Shown piece after piece: positions 18,891 to 27,915 of a stretch of 64,000 nt of DNA. Each line of letters begins with the position of its first letter. The first letter of the stretch is position 1. The notes under the pieces are model-generated. The model ran no database searches. It was not told where the DNA came from and saw only the letters and a program-made list of their open reading frames with translations. The stretch is taken from NCBI RefSeq assembly GCF_000935355.1, contig NZ_JXZC01000008.1, forward strand, positions 62,001 to 126,000. The letters are read 5' to 3'. A program made the position numbers and the translations under genes. The DNA comes from Rossellomorea aquimaris. Lineage in GTDB: Bacteria > Bacillota > Bacilli > Bacillales > Bacillaceae_B.

Positions 18891-20105
18891 TTAATAAAAA
18901 GAGCTAAGCCTAATTTTCAACTTTTTAGTAATAACCACTAAATAACACAAATTTAAAGTTAAAGAAGTAAATACACTTATAATTGCTGCACCGTATATCC
19001 CGAAATGAGGAATAAACATATAATTCAACACTATATTTACTATCAACACAAATACTACTGATATAGCCCTTAACTTTTGCAAATTTTTCGCGGAAACCAA
19101 CGTGCCCAATCCCGTTCCTAGATATCTTATCAATATGAGGAACGAAAAAATTCTTAATAAAGATTTAACAGGTTCATAACCTTCTCCATAAAGTATAGTT
19201 GTGATAGGGCCTGAAAGAATAAAAAGTAATACAGATATTAATAAACCAAAAACTGCACTTAGTTTATTCATTTTTTTAAAATCGACCGTATTAAATTTCT
19301 TTGCCAGGGTTGGTAAATAAATATTACTTATCACTTCTGTTATTATTAGAGCTCCCACAACTATTCTCATTGCTGCTTGATATAATCCAACTCCTTCACT
19401 TCCAACAAAAGAATTGATAATTATTGTATCAAATTGAAAATACAAAGCTCCTATCCCTATATGAATTGCGTACGGAAAATAAATGCTCATAGTTTTAGTT
19501 AATTCACTGAATACAACTTTCTCTTTCGATCTCCCAAATCTCTTTTTGTAAGTAAAATAACTTATCATAAAAAACAAAAACTTTGAAAGTAAGAAACTTA
19601 TGGCAATATTATTAATATTTTTTGTTAGTAATAATGTAGCCACCACTATTATAAATTGTAATAAATTTGATAGGACAGTGACTTTACTTTCTATGTTAAA
19701 CAGATTAACGCCTCTAAAAGGCAAGCAAAAGAATTGCGAGAAAGAATTGAATGTGGCCATTACCAATAATAGGTTTAGTAAAAAAACATAATCATTATCT
19801 AAGTGATTTAACAATAAATAGAGTTCAACTATTACAAAAAGTGCAGAAGTAATTACTACTTTTGTTTTATATGCAACCGAAACAATTCTTTTAATGTTCT
19901 CTGGAGCTAATGAAACCTCTTTAACTAACCTAATAGAAAATCCATAGTCCACCAATAAGATGAGCAAGTTAACTAACGTAAAGGGGTACATAAATTGGCC
20001 AAATTCTTCAACCCCTAATACTCTAGCCATAACAAAAAAAATCACCAGGTTAGAAAGGACTTTTGAAAGAATTGTTAGAAGCATGAAAACTCCATTCCTT
20101 TTCAA
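18891..20105 (-). CDS. Wzx-type polysaccharide flippase
   Basis: 404 residues with about twelve membrane helices and the N-terminal pattern of the MATE/MOP polysaccharide-export family (V-L-G-V-E-E-F-G-Q-F). It would flip the undecaprenyl-linked repeat unit outward. Its ATG lies one base beyond the GT2 stop. Confidence 0.82.
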   Translation of the reverse strand: MKRNGVFMLLTILSKVLSNLVIFFVMARVLGVEEFGQFMYPFTLVNLLILLVDYGFSIRLVKEVSLAPENIKRIVSVAYKTKVVITSALFVIVELYLLLNHLDNDYVFLLNLLLVMATFNSFSQFFCLPFRGVNLFNIESKVTVLSNLLQFIIVVATLLLTKNINNIAISFLLSKFLFFMISYFTYKKRFGRSKEKVVFSELTKTMSIYFPYAIHIGIGALYFQFDTIIINSFVGSEGVGLYQAAMRIVVGALIITEVISNIYLPTLAKKFNTVDFKKMNKLSAVFGLLISVLLFILSGPITTILYGEGYEPVKSLLRIFSFLILIRYLGTGLGTLVSAKNLQKLRAISVVFVLIVNIVLNYMFIPHFGIYGAAIISVFTSLTLNLCYLVVITKKLKIRLSSFY

Positions 20106-20834
20106 TTATCTTGTTACCCCTTTAAAATTATTTTTAAGATAGCGTGACATTATTTCTTTCAACAACTTGACTCTACTGGTTAAAATAATTGATAATCCAT
20201 TATTTTTCTCCAAGTTGGTGACTGTACTTCCGTGTCTCCTGTAAAATATTAGCTTATCCTTTATAAACAAAGTATCTGAGTAAATTGAAATTATTAATCC
20301 AATCCAATAATCGTGCATTGGTACATTTTGGGGTATTGGTAATAATATTTTTTTCATATCACTTCTAAAAGCCATTGCACACCCTAAGAAAGAATTTTTG
20401 TAGAAGTTTTTCCAGAAACCAGCTCTACTTTTACGAATATCATAAAAGGAATTGTTTATTATGTTTAAGTTTTCATCAGTTACGAATGCATCAGACACGA
20501 TTAATTTCACTTTATTATTTTCATTAAAGTATTTTTGAGTAACTTCTATTTTATTATCTACCCATACGTCGTCTTGGTCACTTAAATAAATATAATCACC
20601 TGCAGACAACGTGATAGCTAGTTCAAAAGATTTAATTACTCCTCTATTTTCTTCATTATTAAATAGTCTTATTCGATCATCATTTATATTTTTTATTACT
20701 TCTGTTGTTCTATCTGAAGAATTGTCATTTACTATTATTAACTCATCATTATTATTTAGTTGGTTTAATATTGAACTAATTTGCTCAAGTAAATAGGTTT
20801 CACCATTATATACTGCCATGCAAACAGAAATCAT
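20106..20834 (-). CDS. Glycosyltransferase family 2
   Basis: 242 residues with M-A-V-Y-N-G near the start and S-D-Q-D-D-V-W, the catalytic loop of many capsule GT2 enzymes (often rhamnosyl- or galactosyltransferases). A cytoplasmic enzyme with no membrane helices. Tight spacing to wzx and tagD. Confidence 0.8.
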   Translation of the reverse strand: MISVCMAVYNGETYLLEQISSILNQLNNNDELIIVNDNSSDRTTEVIKNINDDRIRLFNNEENRGVIKSFELAITLSAGDYIYLSDQDDVWVDNKIEVTQKYFNENNKVKLIVSDAFVTDENLNIINNSFYDIRKSRAGFWKNFYKNSFLGCAMAFRSDMKKILLPIPQNVPMHDYWIGLIISIYSDTLFIKDKLIFYRRHGSTVTNLEKNNGLSIILTSRVKLLKEIMSRYLKNNFKGVTR

Positions 20835-20844
20835 TACTATCTCC

Positions 20845-21240
20845 TTATTTTACTGTGTCTTTGATCTTTTTCTTAATAATAGTTGTGGATATCCCCGGCG
20901 TCCGATTAAAGTATTTAACATTACACCATTTATCCAAATCATCAAACTTACCCACCCAGTCACTTCCCATTACAAATGTGTCGATATTATAGGTAATAAT
21001 GTCTTCAATTTTTTGCTCCCAGTCACATTCAGGAATTACTTTATCAACATATTTTATAGACTCTAATATTTGTCTCCTCTGATCGAAAGTATAAAAGGAT
21101 TTTTTTCCTTTTAAATCATTAAATTCATCTGTAGATAGTCCTACAATTAAATAATCTCCTAAATCCTTAGCATTTTTTAATATATTAATATGCCCAGGGT
21201 GCAATAAATCAAAAGTTCCATAAGTTATTATGTTTTTCAT
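20845..21240 (-). CDS. tagD: Glycerol-3-phosphate cytidylyltransferase
   Basis: 131 residues, the length of TagD/TarD. It has G-T-F-D-L-L-H-P-G-H at the N-terminus (HxGH) and R-T-P-G-I-S-T-T at the C-terminus. It makes CDP-glycerol from CTP and glycerol-3-phosphate, the donor for the TagB/F-like enzyme three genes downstream. The chromosomal wall-teichoic-acid set is not in this window, so this copy is probably dedicated to the EPS. Confidence 0.9.
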   Translation of the reverse strand: MKNIITYGTFDLLHPGHINILKNAKDLGDYLIVGLSTDEFNDLKGKKSFYTFDQRRQILESIKYVDKVIPECDWEQKIEDIITYNIDTFVMGSDWVGKFDDLDKWCNVKYFNRTPGISTTIIKKKIKDTVK

Positions 21241-21249
21241 CTTTTCCTC

Positions 21250-21936
21250 CTAGTAGGCATCATTTGATCCAAATAAAACTTTAATAGTTTTTAACATTAT
21301 CTTAATATCTAAATAAATATTTTGTGATTTAATATATTGTATATCAAGTTCAACCATTTCTTTGAATTGAATATTACTTCTCCCGCTAACCTGCCATAGA
21401 CCAGTACATCCTGGAGTTACCAATAATCTTTGCATGTCATACTCAGAATATACTTTAACTTCTCTAGGAAGTGGAGGACGTGGTCCAACCAAACTCATGT
21501 CACCTTTTAAGACATTCACTAGTTGAGGAAGTTCATCGATACTGGTCTTACGAATAAACTTACCAACTGCTGTAATTCTAGGATCATCTTTCATTTTAAA
21601 CATTGCGCCTTCAATTTCATTGTGCTTTAACAACTTTTCTAATCTCGCTTCTGCATCTGTAACCATAGAGCGAAACTTATACATATTAAATTCTTTTCCA
21701 TTTTTACCTACTCTTTTTTGGGAAAAGAGTATTTTACCTTTAGGGTCTTCTATTTTTATCGCAAGTGAGACTATTATGAATAATCCTAATAATATAATTA
21801 TTCCTATTGAAGCTCCTAATATATCTATTATTCTTTTTAACCTTAGGTTCCTTGGTGATTGATTTCTTAAGTTTTTATTTATTTGTTGATCACTTTGTTC
21901 AATTGACAGTTTGTTACCTTCTAGTAAAGTATTCAC
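21250..21936 (-). CDS. Initiating sugar-1-phosphate transferase (EpsL/PglC type)
   Basis: 228 residues with one membrane segment near residues 35-65, then the bacterial sugar-transferase core: F-M/Y-K-F-R-S-M, D-E-L-P-Q-L and G-P-R-P. It starts the repeat unit by moving a sugar-1-phosphate onto undecaprenyl phosphate. It is the short form, lacking the multi-TM N-terminal half of WbaP. It overlaps galU by four bases. Confidence 0.85.
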   Translation of the reverse strand: MNTLLEGNKLSIEQSDQQINKNLRNQSPRNLRLKRIIDILGASIGIIILLGLFIIVSLAIKIEDPKGKILFSQKRVGKNGKEFNMYKFRSMVTDAEARLEKLLKHNEIEGAMFKMKDDPRITAVGKFIRKTSIDELPQLVNVLKGDMSLVGPRPPLPREVKVYSEYDMQRLLVTPGCTGLWQVSGRSNIQFKEMVELDIQYIKSQNIYLDIKIMLKTIKVLFGSNDAY

Positions 21937-22829
21937 TGTATCACCTCTGATTTTTCCAGTTCTTCAGCTATAAGGGTTTTAATAAAACTCAAAACTTCTA
22001 ACCTTATATCTTCGTGTTTCAAAGCAAATTCAATTGAGGTTTGTATAAATCCTAGCTTTTCCCCAACATCATACCTTTTACCAATAAAATCGAGAGCATA
22101 TACATGCTGAATTTGATTAAGTTTCTGTATAGCATCTGTTAATTGAATTTCTCCTCCAGCTCCAGTTTCCTGAATAGCTAAGTATTTAAAGATTTCTGGG
22201 GTTAAAACATAACGTCCCATAATAGCTAAATTAGATGGTGCAGTACCTGGCTTAGGCTTCTCTACGAATTGTTCTACTTGATAAAGACGATTATTTTTTG
22301 TGGATGGATCAATGATCCCATAACGATGTGTTTGTTCATTGCTAATTGTTTGTACCCCTATAACCGATGAATGTGTTTTTTCATATTGATCAATTAATTG
22401 GCGTAAACAAGGTACATCACTTTGGACAATATCGTCTCCTAGTAATACAGCAAACGGTTCATCTCCAATAAAATTTCTAGCGCACCACACAGCATGTCCT
22501 AAGCCTTTAGGTTCTTTTTGTCGAATATAATGAATATTCGCTAAATCATTTGAATATTGAACCTTTTCTAATAATTCTATCTTTCCTTTTTCAGATAGGT
22601 TTCTTTCAAGCTCAGGAGCCTTATCAAAATGGTCTTCAATGGCTCTTTTCCCTTTACCTGTTACAATAATAATATCTTCAATCCCAGACGCAATTGCTTC
22701 CTCAACTATGTATTGAATTGTAGGTTTATCTACAATTGGCAACATTTCTTTTGGCATAGCCTTAGTGGCAGGTAGAAATCTTGTACCTAATCCTGCTGCA
22801 GGGATGATAGCTTTTCTTACTTTTTTCAA
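21933..22829 (-). CDS. galU: UTP-glucose-1-phosphate uridylyltransferase
   Basis: 298 residues from the TTG at 22829, which is eight bases after AAGGGGG and gives the usual GalU/GtaB length. The longer frame to 22877 runs into the upstream hairpin. The N-terminal A-A-G-L-G-T-R-F and E-K-P motifs are intact. It makes UDP-glucose from PgcA product. It is the first gene after the EAR RNA and hairpin, and so the first downstream of the antitermination control. Confidence 0.92.
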   Translation of the reverse strand: MKKVRKAIIPAAGLGTRFLPATKAMPKEMLPIVDKPTIQYIVEEAIASGIEDIIIVTGKGKRAIEDHFDKAPELERNLSEKGKIELLEKVQYSNDLANIHYIRQKEPKGLGHAVWCARNFIGDEPFAVLLGDDIVQSDVPCLRQLIDQYEKTHSSVIGVQTISNEQTHRYGIIDPSTKNNRLYQVEQFVEKPKPGTAPSNLAIMGRYVLTPEIFKYLAIQETGAGGEIQLTDAIQKLNQIQHVYALDFIGKRYDVGEKLGFIQTSIEFALKHEDIRLEVLSFIKTLIAEELEKSEVIQ

Positions 22830-22882
22830 TTTGAAATCCCCCTTGATTTTCTTTTGAAGGTGTTTTGCTAACGACATAATAA

Positions 22883-22929
22883 ATACCTAATGAAAAAACA
22901 CCATTTCCAAATGTTTTTTCATTAGGTAT
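22883..22929 (-). terminator. Intrinsic terminator/attenuator before galU
   Basis: ATACCTAATGAAAAAACA pairs perfectly over 18 bp with its complement, and the stem is followed on the minus strand by TTTATT. It lies just downstream of the EAR RNA and upstream of galU, so transcripts must pass it to express the EPS genes. Confidence 0.7.
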
Positions 22930-23007
22930 CCAATTGGAACCTGAACCAACTTATGTATAAAGCGTTTACATTATTTTTCTTTACTCTTGTTTAATAAAAT
23001 AGTAAAT

Positions 23008-23120
23008 GTGGGCATCTAACCCTTCCTCACATCCCACCATTGACGACGAGCGTCTAAGGCGAAGCTTTTCTTCACCCACGGCGTGACCGAGTACCTCCAA
23101 TGATAATGGTAAGGAGACAT
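23008..23120 (-). ncRNA. EAR (epsC) antitermination RNA
   Basis: The minus strand carries, in order, GGTACTCGGT (complement of 23086-23095), GGTGAAGAAAAGC (23064-23076) and CAATGGTGGGATGTGAGG (23025-23042). These look like conserved blocks of the eps-associated RNA that promotes processive antitermination in Bacillales EPS operons. The region has no ORF, is far more G+C-rich than its flanks, and sits between ywqE and the EPS genes, followed by an intrinsic terminator. The exact ends are approximate and the match is from memory of the motif. Confidence 0.65.
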
Positions 23121-23211
23121 TCCCAAAATTCTACTGTTGTCTGTGTGCAACTTTCTGTTCCTTATTTACCAACGACAATAGTACCTTAGGATTACCTGTA
23201 TCTTGATTTAA

Positions 23212-23979
23212 TCAGAAGATTCCTAGGAACTTCTTCTTCTTGATCAATTCAGGTATTTCTTTATAAATGTTTTTTCCATCGACCAGCAATTCTGCATTTT
23301 CCGTAAAGTAATAGACCATGTCTATTCCGTACTTTTTCTCTATATAGTCCATCGCTTCTTCCATTTTGAAGGTGCGATTGCGTATGTTATGAGCGTCTGA
23401 TGCGATGAAGTGTGTCAGGTTGGCTTGGATCATTTGCTGTGAGAACTTCTGGATGTTCTTGCCGAAGTACCCTGTAAGGCTGGAGGCTGTCAGTTGCGTT
23501 GCGGCGCCCCCTTGTACAAGCTTGTAAAGTTTATCCGGTCGTTCGATCAGCTCTGCATTCCGTTCGGGATGAACGATGACAGGGGTAAGGCCTGCTACCT
23601 GAATATCGTAGAGAAGCTTTTCCGCGTATCTTGGAACTGAACTTGAAGGGAATTCAATAAAAAGATATTGAGATACGTGATTCAGCGGTAAGATGTCACC
23701 CTTTTGGTAATCTTCTAAAATCTCACCATAAACGCGGCACTCTTGACCCGGAAGAACTTCAAGGTTGATGCCTTCTTCTCTTAAGCGATTATTTACTTCT
23801 TTTACTAGTGGAAGGATGTCCGACTTCACGTTGTCGTATTTTCCATTACGATGATGAGGAGTCGCAATGATTGTATGGATCCCTTCTGAGACAGCTTGTT
23901 TTGCCATGTCGATACTATCGTAGATCGTATTGGCTCCATCGTCTATCCCGGGCAGGATATGGCTATGAATGTCAATCAT
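23212..23979 (-). CDS. ywqE: Protein-tyrosine phosphatase, PHP type
   Basis: 255 residues of the CpsB/CapC/YwqE family, with the PHP metal motif H-S-H-I-L-P-G-I-D-D-G at the N-terminus and further His/Asp ligands (T-P-H-H, H-P-E-R, S-D-A-H). It dephosphorylates the BY-kinase and its targets. Third gene of the ywqCDE module and immediately upstream of the EAR RNA. Confidence 0.9.
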   Translation of the reverse strand: MIDIHSHILPGIDDGANTIYDSIDMAKQAVSEGIHTIIATPHHRNGKYDNVKSDILPLVKEVNNRLREEGINLEVLPGQECRVYGEILEDYQKGDILPLNHVSQYLFIEFPSSSVPRYAEKLLYDIQVAGLTPVIVHPERNAELIERPDKLYKLVQGGAATQLTASSLTGYFGKNIQKFSQQMIQANLTHFIASDAHNIRNRTFKMEEAMDYIEKKYGIDMVYYFTENAELLVDGKNIYKEIPELIKKKKFLGIF

Positions 23980-24083
23980 TACTAACCCCTCCTCTTTCTA
24001 GTTCTTTCGACTTAATTTTACACCGAATACCATTTTACACCACTAGGTATATTTGTAAAGGGGTGAATTTTGTCGAATGCGGA

Positions 24084-24791
24084 TTAATTTCCGTAGTAAT
24101 AATAATAATCTGTTTCTGACGCTTTTTTATTATTTAGTACACAACCAAGTAGTTTTCCTTTTGCCGATTGTAAAAGTTCCTTCGCTTTCTTTGCTGGTTC
24201 CATTTCCGTCTTTCCGCTTGAAACGACAAGGATGCTTCCATGACATTGATTCGCCATAATTTGGGCATCTGTTACGACCAGTACGGGTGGCGTATCAAAG
24301 ATGATCAGGTCATACTCTTCATAAGCATCGACAAAGAATTGCTGCATCGCCCTTGAACTTAATAGCTCCGCTGGATTCGGTGGTACCGGACCGCTTGACA
24401 GAATATGAAGTTTGTCCACTCCGCTGTCTTTAACGGCTTCCTTTAGAGTCACTTGTCTCGATAAAATATTCGTTAGTCCTGTCGTGTTAGGGAAGTTAAA
24501 CGTATAGTGAACCGTTGGCTTTCTCATATCTGAATCAACAAGGAGGACCGTCTTACCCTGTTGAGCAAAGACTACCGCTAAGTTTGCGGCCGTCGTAGAC
24601 TTCCCTTCCCCTGGACCTGCAGAAGTAACCATGATCGAACGGTATTCCTGATCGACGGATGAGAATTGGATATTCGTACGGATCGTACGGAATTGCTCCG
24701 ACACCGGAGACTTAGGATTCGCTTTCGCGATGAGCTTACGTATATTTGCGTTCATTGATTTCTTCTGTTTATTAAACACCGACACTTTCAC
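24084..24791 (-). CDS. ywqD: Bacterial tyrosine kinase (CapB/YwqD)
   Basis: 235 residues with Walker A S-A-G-P-G-E-G-K-S-T, Walker A' V-L-L-V-D-S-D-M-R-K and an I-I-F-D-T-P-P motif. The C-terminal tyrosine cluster (D-Y-Y-Y-Y-Y-G) is the autophosphorylation site. Cytoplasmic partner of the membrane activator with which it overlaps by 20 bp. It regulates polysaccharide chain length and UDP-sugar enzymes in related systems. Confidence 0.92.
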   Translation of the reverse strand: MKVSVFNKQKKSMNANIRKLIAKANPKSPVSEQFRTIRTNIQFSSVDQEYRSIMVTSAGPGEGKSTTAANLAVVFAQQGKTVLLVDSDMRKPTVHYTFNFPNTTGLTNILSRQVTLKEAVKDSGVDKLHILSSGPVPPNPAELLSSRAMQQFFVDAYEEYDLIIFDTPPVLVVTDAQIMANQCHGSILVVSSGKTEMEPAKKAKELLQSAKGKLLGCVLNNKKASETDYYYYYGN

Positions 24792-25518
24792 CTCTGCGTC
24801 TTGACGTTCTTTCCTGGCGATGAGCTACCTTCTGAAATTCACTGTCTGTGATCGTCGGGATTACACCTAGTACAGGGAGCTCGAGACCTTTTTCGATATC
24901 TTGCTCTGTTTTGACTGTGTTGTCCAAGAATTCTAATAAGAATGCAAGTCCTACACCTGCCATTAATCCGACTACTAGTGCAATCGCAATATTTAATAAT
25001 GGCTGAGGTTTAATCGGAGATGGGTTTTCTCCTAGTTCCGCCTTTGCAAGGATGCTCACATTATCGACGTTCATGATTTTCACAATTTCGGTTTGAAAGA
25101 CTTCAGCAATCTTATTCGCGATAGCCGCAGCTTGTTTGGGGTCTTCATCCTGCACGGAGATGTTCACAACTTGTGAATCCTTTTCACTTTGAACCGTTAC
25201 TTTTTCATTTAGAGCCCCAGTCGTCATATCTAACTTAAGATCATCAATAACGATATCAAGAATAGCCGGGCTCTTCATAATGACATTATACGTATTGATT
25301 AACTGCAGGTTGGTTTGCACTTCCCCTACATTAAATGACTGTTGGTCGTCTTTCGATTTATTCACGAGCAATTGAGTGGACGATTGATAGATTGGTGTGA
25401 GGACAAAATAGCTAATGGCCGCACTTACCAATACTGCCATAAGGGTCAGTATGATGATGAGACTCATGCGTTTCTTCAACGTCTGAATGAGCTCTTTTAA
25501 ACTGATGGTTTCTTCCAT
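24772..25518 (-). CDS. ywqC: Tyrosine-kinase activator / chain-length regulator (Wzz)
   Basis: 248 residues with membrane helices near 20-40 and 175-195 and an extracellular Wzz domain between them, followed by a short cytoplasmic tail that would activate YwqD. The ATG follows AGGAGG. First gene of the leftward operon; its promoter lies in 25519-25680. Confidence 0.88.
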   Translation of the reverse strand: MEETISLKELIQTLKKRMSLIIILTLMAVLVSAAISYFVLTPIYQSSTQLLVNKSKDDQQSFNVGEVQTNLQLINTYNVIMKSPAILDIVIDDLKLDMTTGALNEKVTVQSEKDSQVVNISVQDEDPKQAAAIANKIAEVFQTEIVKIMNVDNVSILAKAELGENPSPIKPQPLLNIAIALVVGLMAGVGLAFLLEFLDNTVKTEQDIEKGLELPVLGVIPTITDSEFQKVAHRQERTSRRRGESVGV

Positions 25519-25721
25519 GATAGCCTCCTAAATTTCTTCAAAAATAAAAATCTCGTCATATTATATCATAAGTTCTTGTTATTTTTAGGGAATCTTGTCA
25601 TAATTTTAATAGAATTGAAATCTTTTGTTACATATCTATTAAACAACAGATTGTTTATTATTGGAAGGGCTAATCGTAATTGGTTCAATTTTCCAAGTTC
25701 ATTAATCATAGGAGGTTCGTA

Positions 25722-26519
25722 ATGAAAAAGGTCTTTATTTTTTTCCTACTTATATTATGTGGTGGGGTTATTGTGTATGGAAATCTTCACTGGAAGTCGA
25801 TGACGCCGAGCTCTACATCTGCCGATTCGTCTACAAGTCCTGAGAAAAAACAGCAATCTGATAAGAGTGATTCATCATCCCTTGGAACAGAAGAAGGGGA
25901 GTATCTATCTATTACAGTCAATTGGCCGGAAGATGCCCGTTCCCTCTATAAAGAAAAGCTGGGAGCTGAAGAACCCTTTAAAATTGTACTGATGGGGTCG
26001 CCCGAAATGGATTCCATTGAAGAGGGATGGAACGATAAGGTAGCGGACGCTTTAGAAGATGAGTATGGGGACACGGTTTCCATTGAAAGTCTTTCCTTTG
26101 AAACCAATACACTTGAGTTCGTGCGTGAGGAAAGATATGAAGAAGTAGGGAAACTACAGCCTGGGCTCGTCATTTTTGAGCCGTTCGTCTTTAAAGATAA
26201 TGGAAATGTGATGATTGAAGACTCACTTCAGAGCATTGACACCATAATGGAAGAAGTAAAAGAAGTATCACCCGGGGCTTCTTTTGCACTTACACCTCCC
26301 CAGCCTATTTATCAGCCTAAAAATTATGCTGTACAAGTGTCTCAAATCCAGGAATACGCAGAAGAGAATGATATTCCGTTTATCGACCACTGGTCCAACT
26401 GGCCCGATGTAGAAGATGAAGAGATCAAAACGTATTTGGATGATGTCAGCAGTCCGAACGAGCAGGGACACACCGCCTGGGCCAAAGGAATCATTGACTT
26501 CCTGGTAGAAAAGGAATAA
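25722..26519 (+). CDS. Membrane-anchored SGNH/GDSL hydrolase
   Basis: 265 residues from the ATG at 25722, after AGGAGG; the longer frame from 25680 lacks a site. An N-terminal signal/anchor (about 1-22) and a Ser/Thr-rich linker precede a hydrolase domain. L-M-G-S-P stands in place of the GDS nucleophile block, and P-N-E-Q-G-H resembles the C-terminal D/N-xxH block. It probably acts on an O-acyl group of a wall or EPS glycan; divergent from ywqC. Confidence 0.65.
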   Translation: MKKVFIFFLLILCGGVIVYGNLHWKSMTPSSTSADSSTSPEKKQQSDKSDSSSLGTEEGEYLSITVNWPEDARSLYKEKLGAEEPFKIVLMGSPEMDSIEEGWNDKVADALEDEYGDTVSIESLSFETNTLEFVREERYEEVGKLQPGLVIFEPFVFKDNGNVMIEDSLQSIDTIMEEVKEVSPGASFALTPPQPIYQPKNYAVQVSQIQEYAEENDIPFIDHWSNWPDVEDEEIKTYLDDVSSPNEQGHTAWAKGIIDFLVEKE

Positions 26520-26618
26520 TTTTTTACTATTTTAGGAATAATTTAGTTTTTTCCACCAAATTATGTGATAAAATGACGGTATTATCTATCAAACTATGAC
26601 AATAAAGGAGAAGTGTAC

Positions 26619-27872
26619 GTGAAAAAGACATTGGTTTCTGTAGCAGCTACGGCTGTTCTCTCGTCTTCGTTTGTTAGCTATGCCTCGGCAAACACTCACA
26701 AGGTGGAATCAGGCGACTCCCTTTGGCTGATCGCAAACAAATATGACACAAGCGTTGCCAACTTGAAGAGTTGGAACAAGCTGCAGTCGGAAATGATTTT
26801 CCCTAATCAGGTATTGAAGGTTGCCGCGAGTGGTGCACAAGCTCCACAAGCACTAGCACCGCCTAAGCAGGACTCAGGTCAATCCTCTGCTAAAACGTAC
26901 ACAATCAAGTCCGGAGATACATTAGGACAGATTGCCGGCAAGCATTCGATTTCCCTTGCTGATTTAATGAGCTGGAACGGATTGAAAAATCATTTGATCT
27001 ATCCCGGGCAAGTGTTGAAAGTGTCGAAATCAGGTACCCAGCCTGCCCCTACAAGTCCGGCACCCGCTCCGGCTCCTCCCAAACAAGACGGTTCGATGAC
27101 AAGTTATTCAGTGAAATCTGGTGATACCTTGTCTCATATCGGTATGAAGTTTGGTGTGACGGTAGCCCAACTAAAAAGTTGGAATGGACTTTCGAGTGAT
27201 TTCCTATCGGTCGGACAAGTCCTGAAAGTGTCTAAATCAGGGGTTAAACCGGCACCTGTCAGTCCGGCACCGGCACAGCATGCTCCGCCTAAACCGAACA
27301 GCTCCATGACAAGCTATACCGTTAAGTCGGGAGATACCCTGTCTCATATCGGTGCAACATTCGGTGTAAGCGTGAGTGACTTAAGAAGTTGGAACGATCT
27401 TTCCAGCGATTTCCTGCGCATCGGACAGGTACTGAAGGTGAAGGGAACGCCTCAGGTAGTCAAGCCTCCTGCAGCACCGGCACCAAGCCAATCTTCGTCC
27501 TTTTCCGTTGATAAATTATTAAGTGAGGCAACGTCTCATATGGGAACCCCTTATGTGTGGGGAGGCTCATCGGCCAGCGGCTTTGATTGCAGCGGCTTCA
27601 TCTATTATGTCTTTAAAGAAGCCGGAGCAGGTAGTGTAAAGCGTTTATCCAGCGAAGGGTACTACAGCCGCTCCTATTACGTGAATACCCCTCAGCCGGG
27701 TGACCTTGTATTCTTCGAAAATACATATAAAAAAGGCATTTCTCACTTAGGCATTTATTTAGGAAACAATGAATTCATCCATGCCGGGGACAACGGCGTC
27801 CAGGTTACCAGTTTGAGTAACTCTTATTGGAAATCGAAGTTTGATGGTTTTAAGAGATTTTATGAATTGTAG
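26619..27872 (+). CDS. Peptidoglycan endopeptidase, 4 x LysM + NlpC/P60
   Basis: 417 residues from the GTG at 26619 (AAAGGAG eight bases upstream; an earlier GTG at 26613 is too close). Signal peptide ends near A-S-A; four LysM modules (about 27-70, 92-135, 164-207, 232-275) are joined by Pro/Ala-rich linkers; an NlpC/P60 domain follows from about 297, with Cys in F-D-C-S-G-F and His in G-I-S-H-L-G. It cleaves D-gamma-glutamyl-diaminopimelate bonds in related LytF/CwlS enzymes. Confidence 0.9.
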   Translation: MKKTLVSVAATAVLSSSFVSYASANTHKVESGDSLWLIANKYDTSVANLKSWNKLQSEMIFPNQVLKVAASGAQAPQALAPPKQDSGQSSAKTYTIKSGDTLGQIAGKHSISLADLMSWNGLKNHLIYPGQVLKVSKSGTQPAPTSPAPAPAPPKQDGSMTSYSVKSGDTLSHIGMKFGVTVAQLKSWNGLSSDFLSVGQVLKVSKSGVKPAPVSPAPAQHAPPKPNSSMTSYTVKSGDTLSHIGATFGVSVSDLRSWNDLSSDFLRIGQVLKVKGTPQVVKPPAAPAPSQSSSFSVDKLLSEATSHMGTPYVWGGSSASGFDCSGFIYYVFKEAGAGSVKRLSSEGYYSRSYYVNTPQPGDLVFFENTYKKGISHLGIYLGNNEFIHAGDNGVQVTSLSNSYWKSKFDGFKRFYEL

Positions 27873-27879
27873 AAGAGTA

Positions 27880-27915
27880 GAACCCGATGACACATATGTC
27901 ACCGGGTTCTTTTTA
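27880..27915 (+). terminator. Terminator between converging wall genes
   Basis: AACCCGATGACA and TGTCACCGGGTT form a stem with one mismatch, followed by CTTTTT. It separates the LysM gene from the oppositely oriented CWB2-CAP gene. Confidence 0.8.

Noticed and set aside
22930..23211. JUMPstart/ops element of RfaH-type capsule loci
   Set aside because: No GGCGGTAGC core is visible; the motifs fit EAR better.
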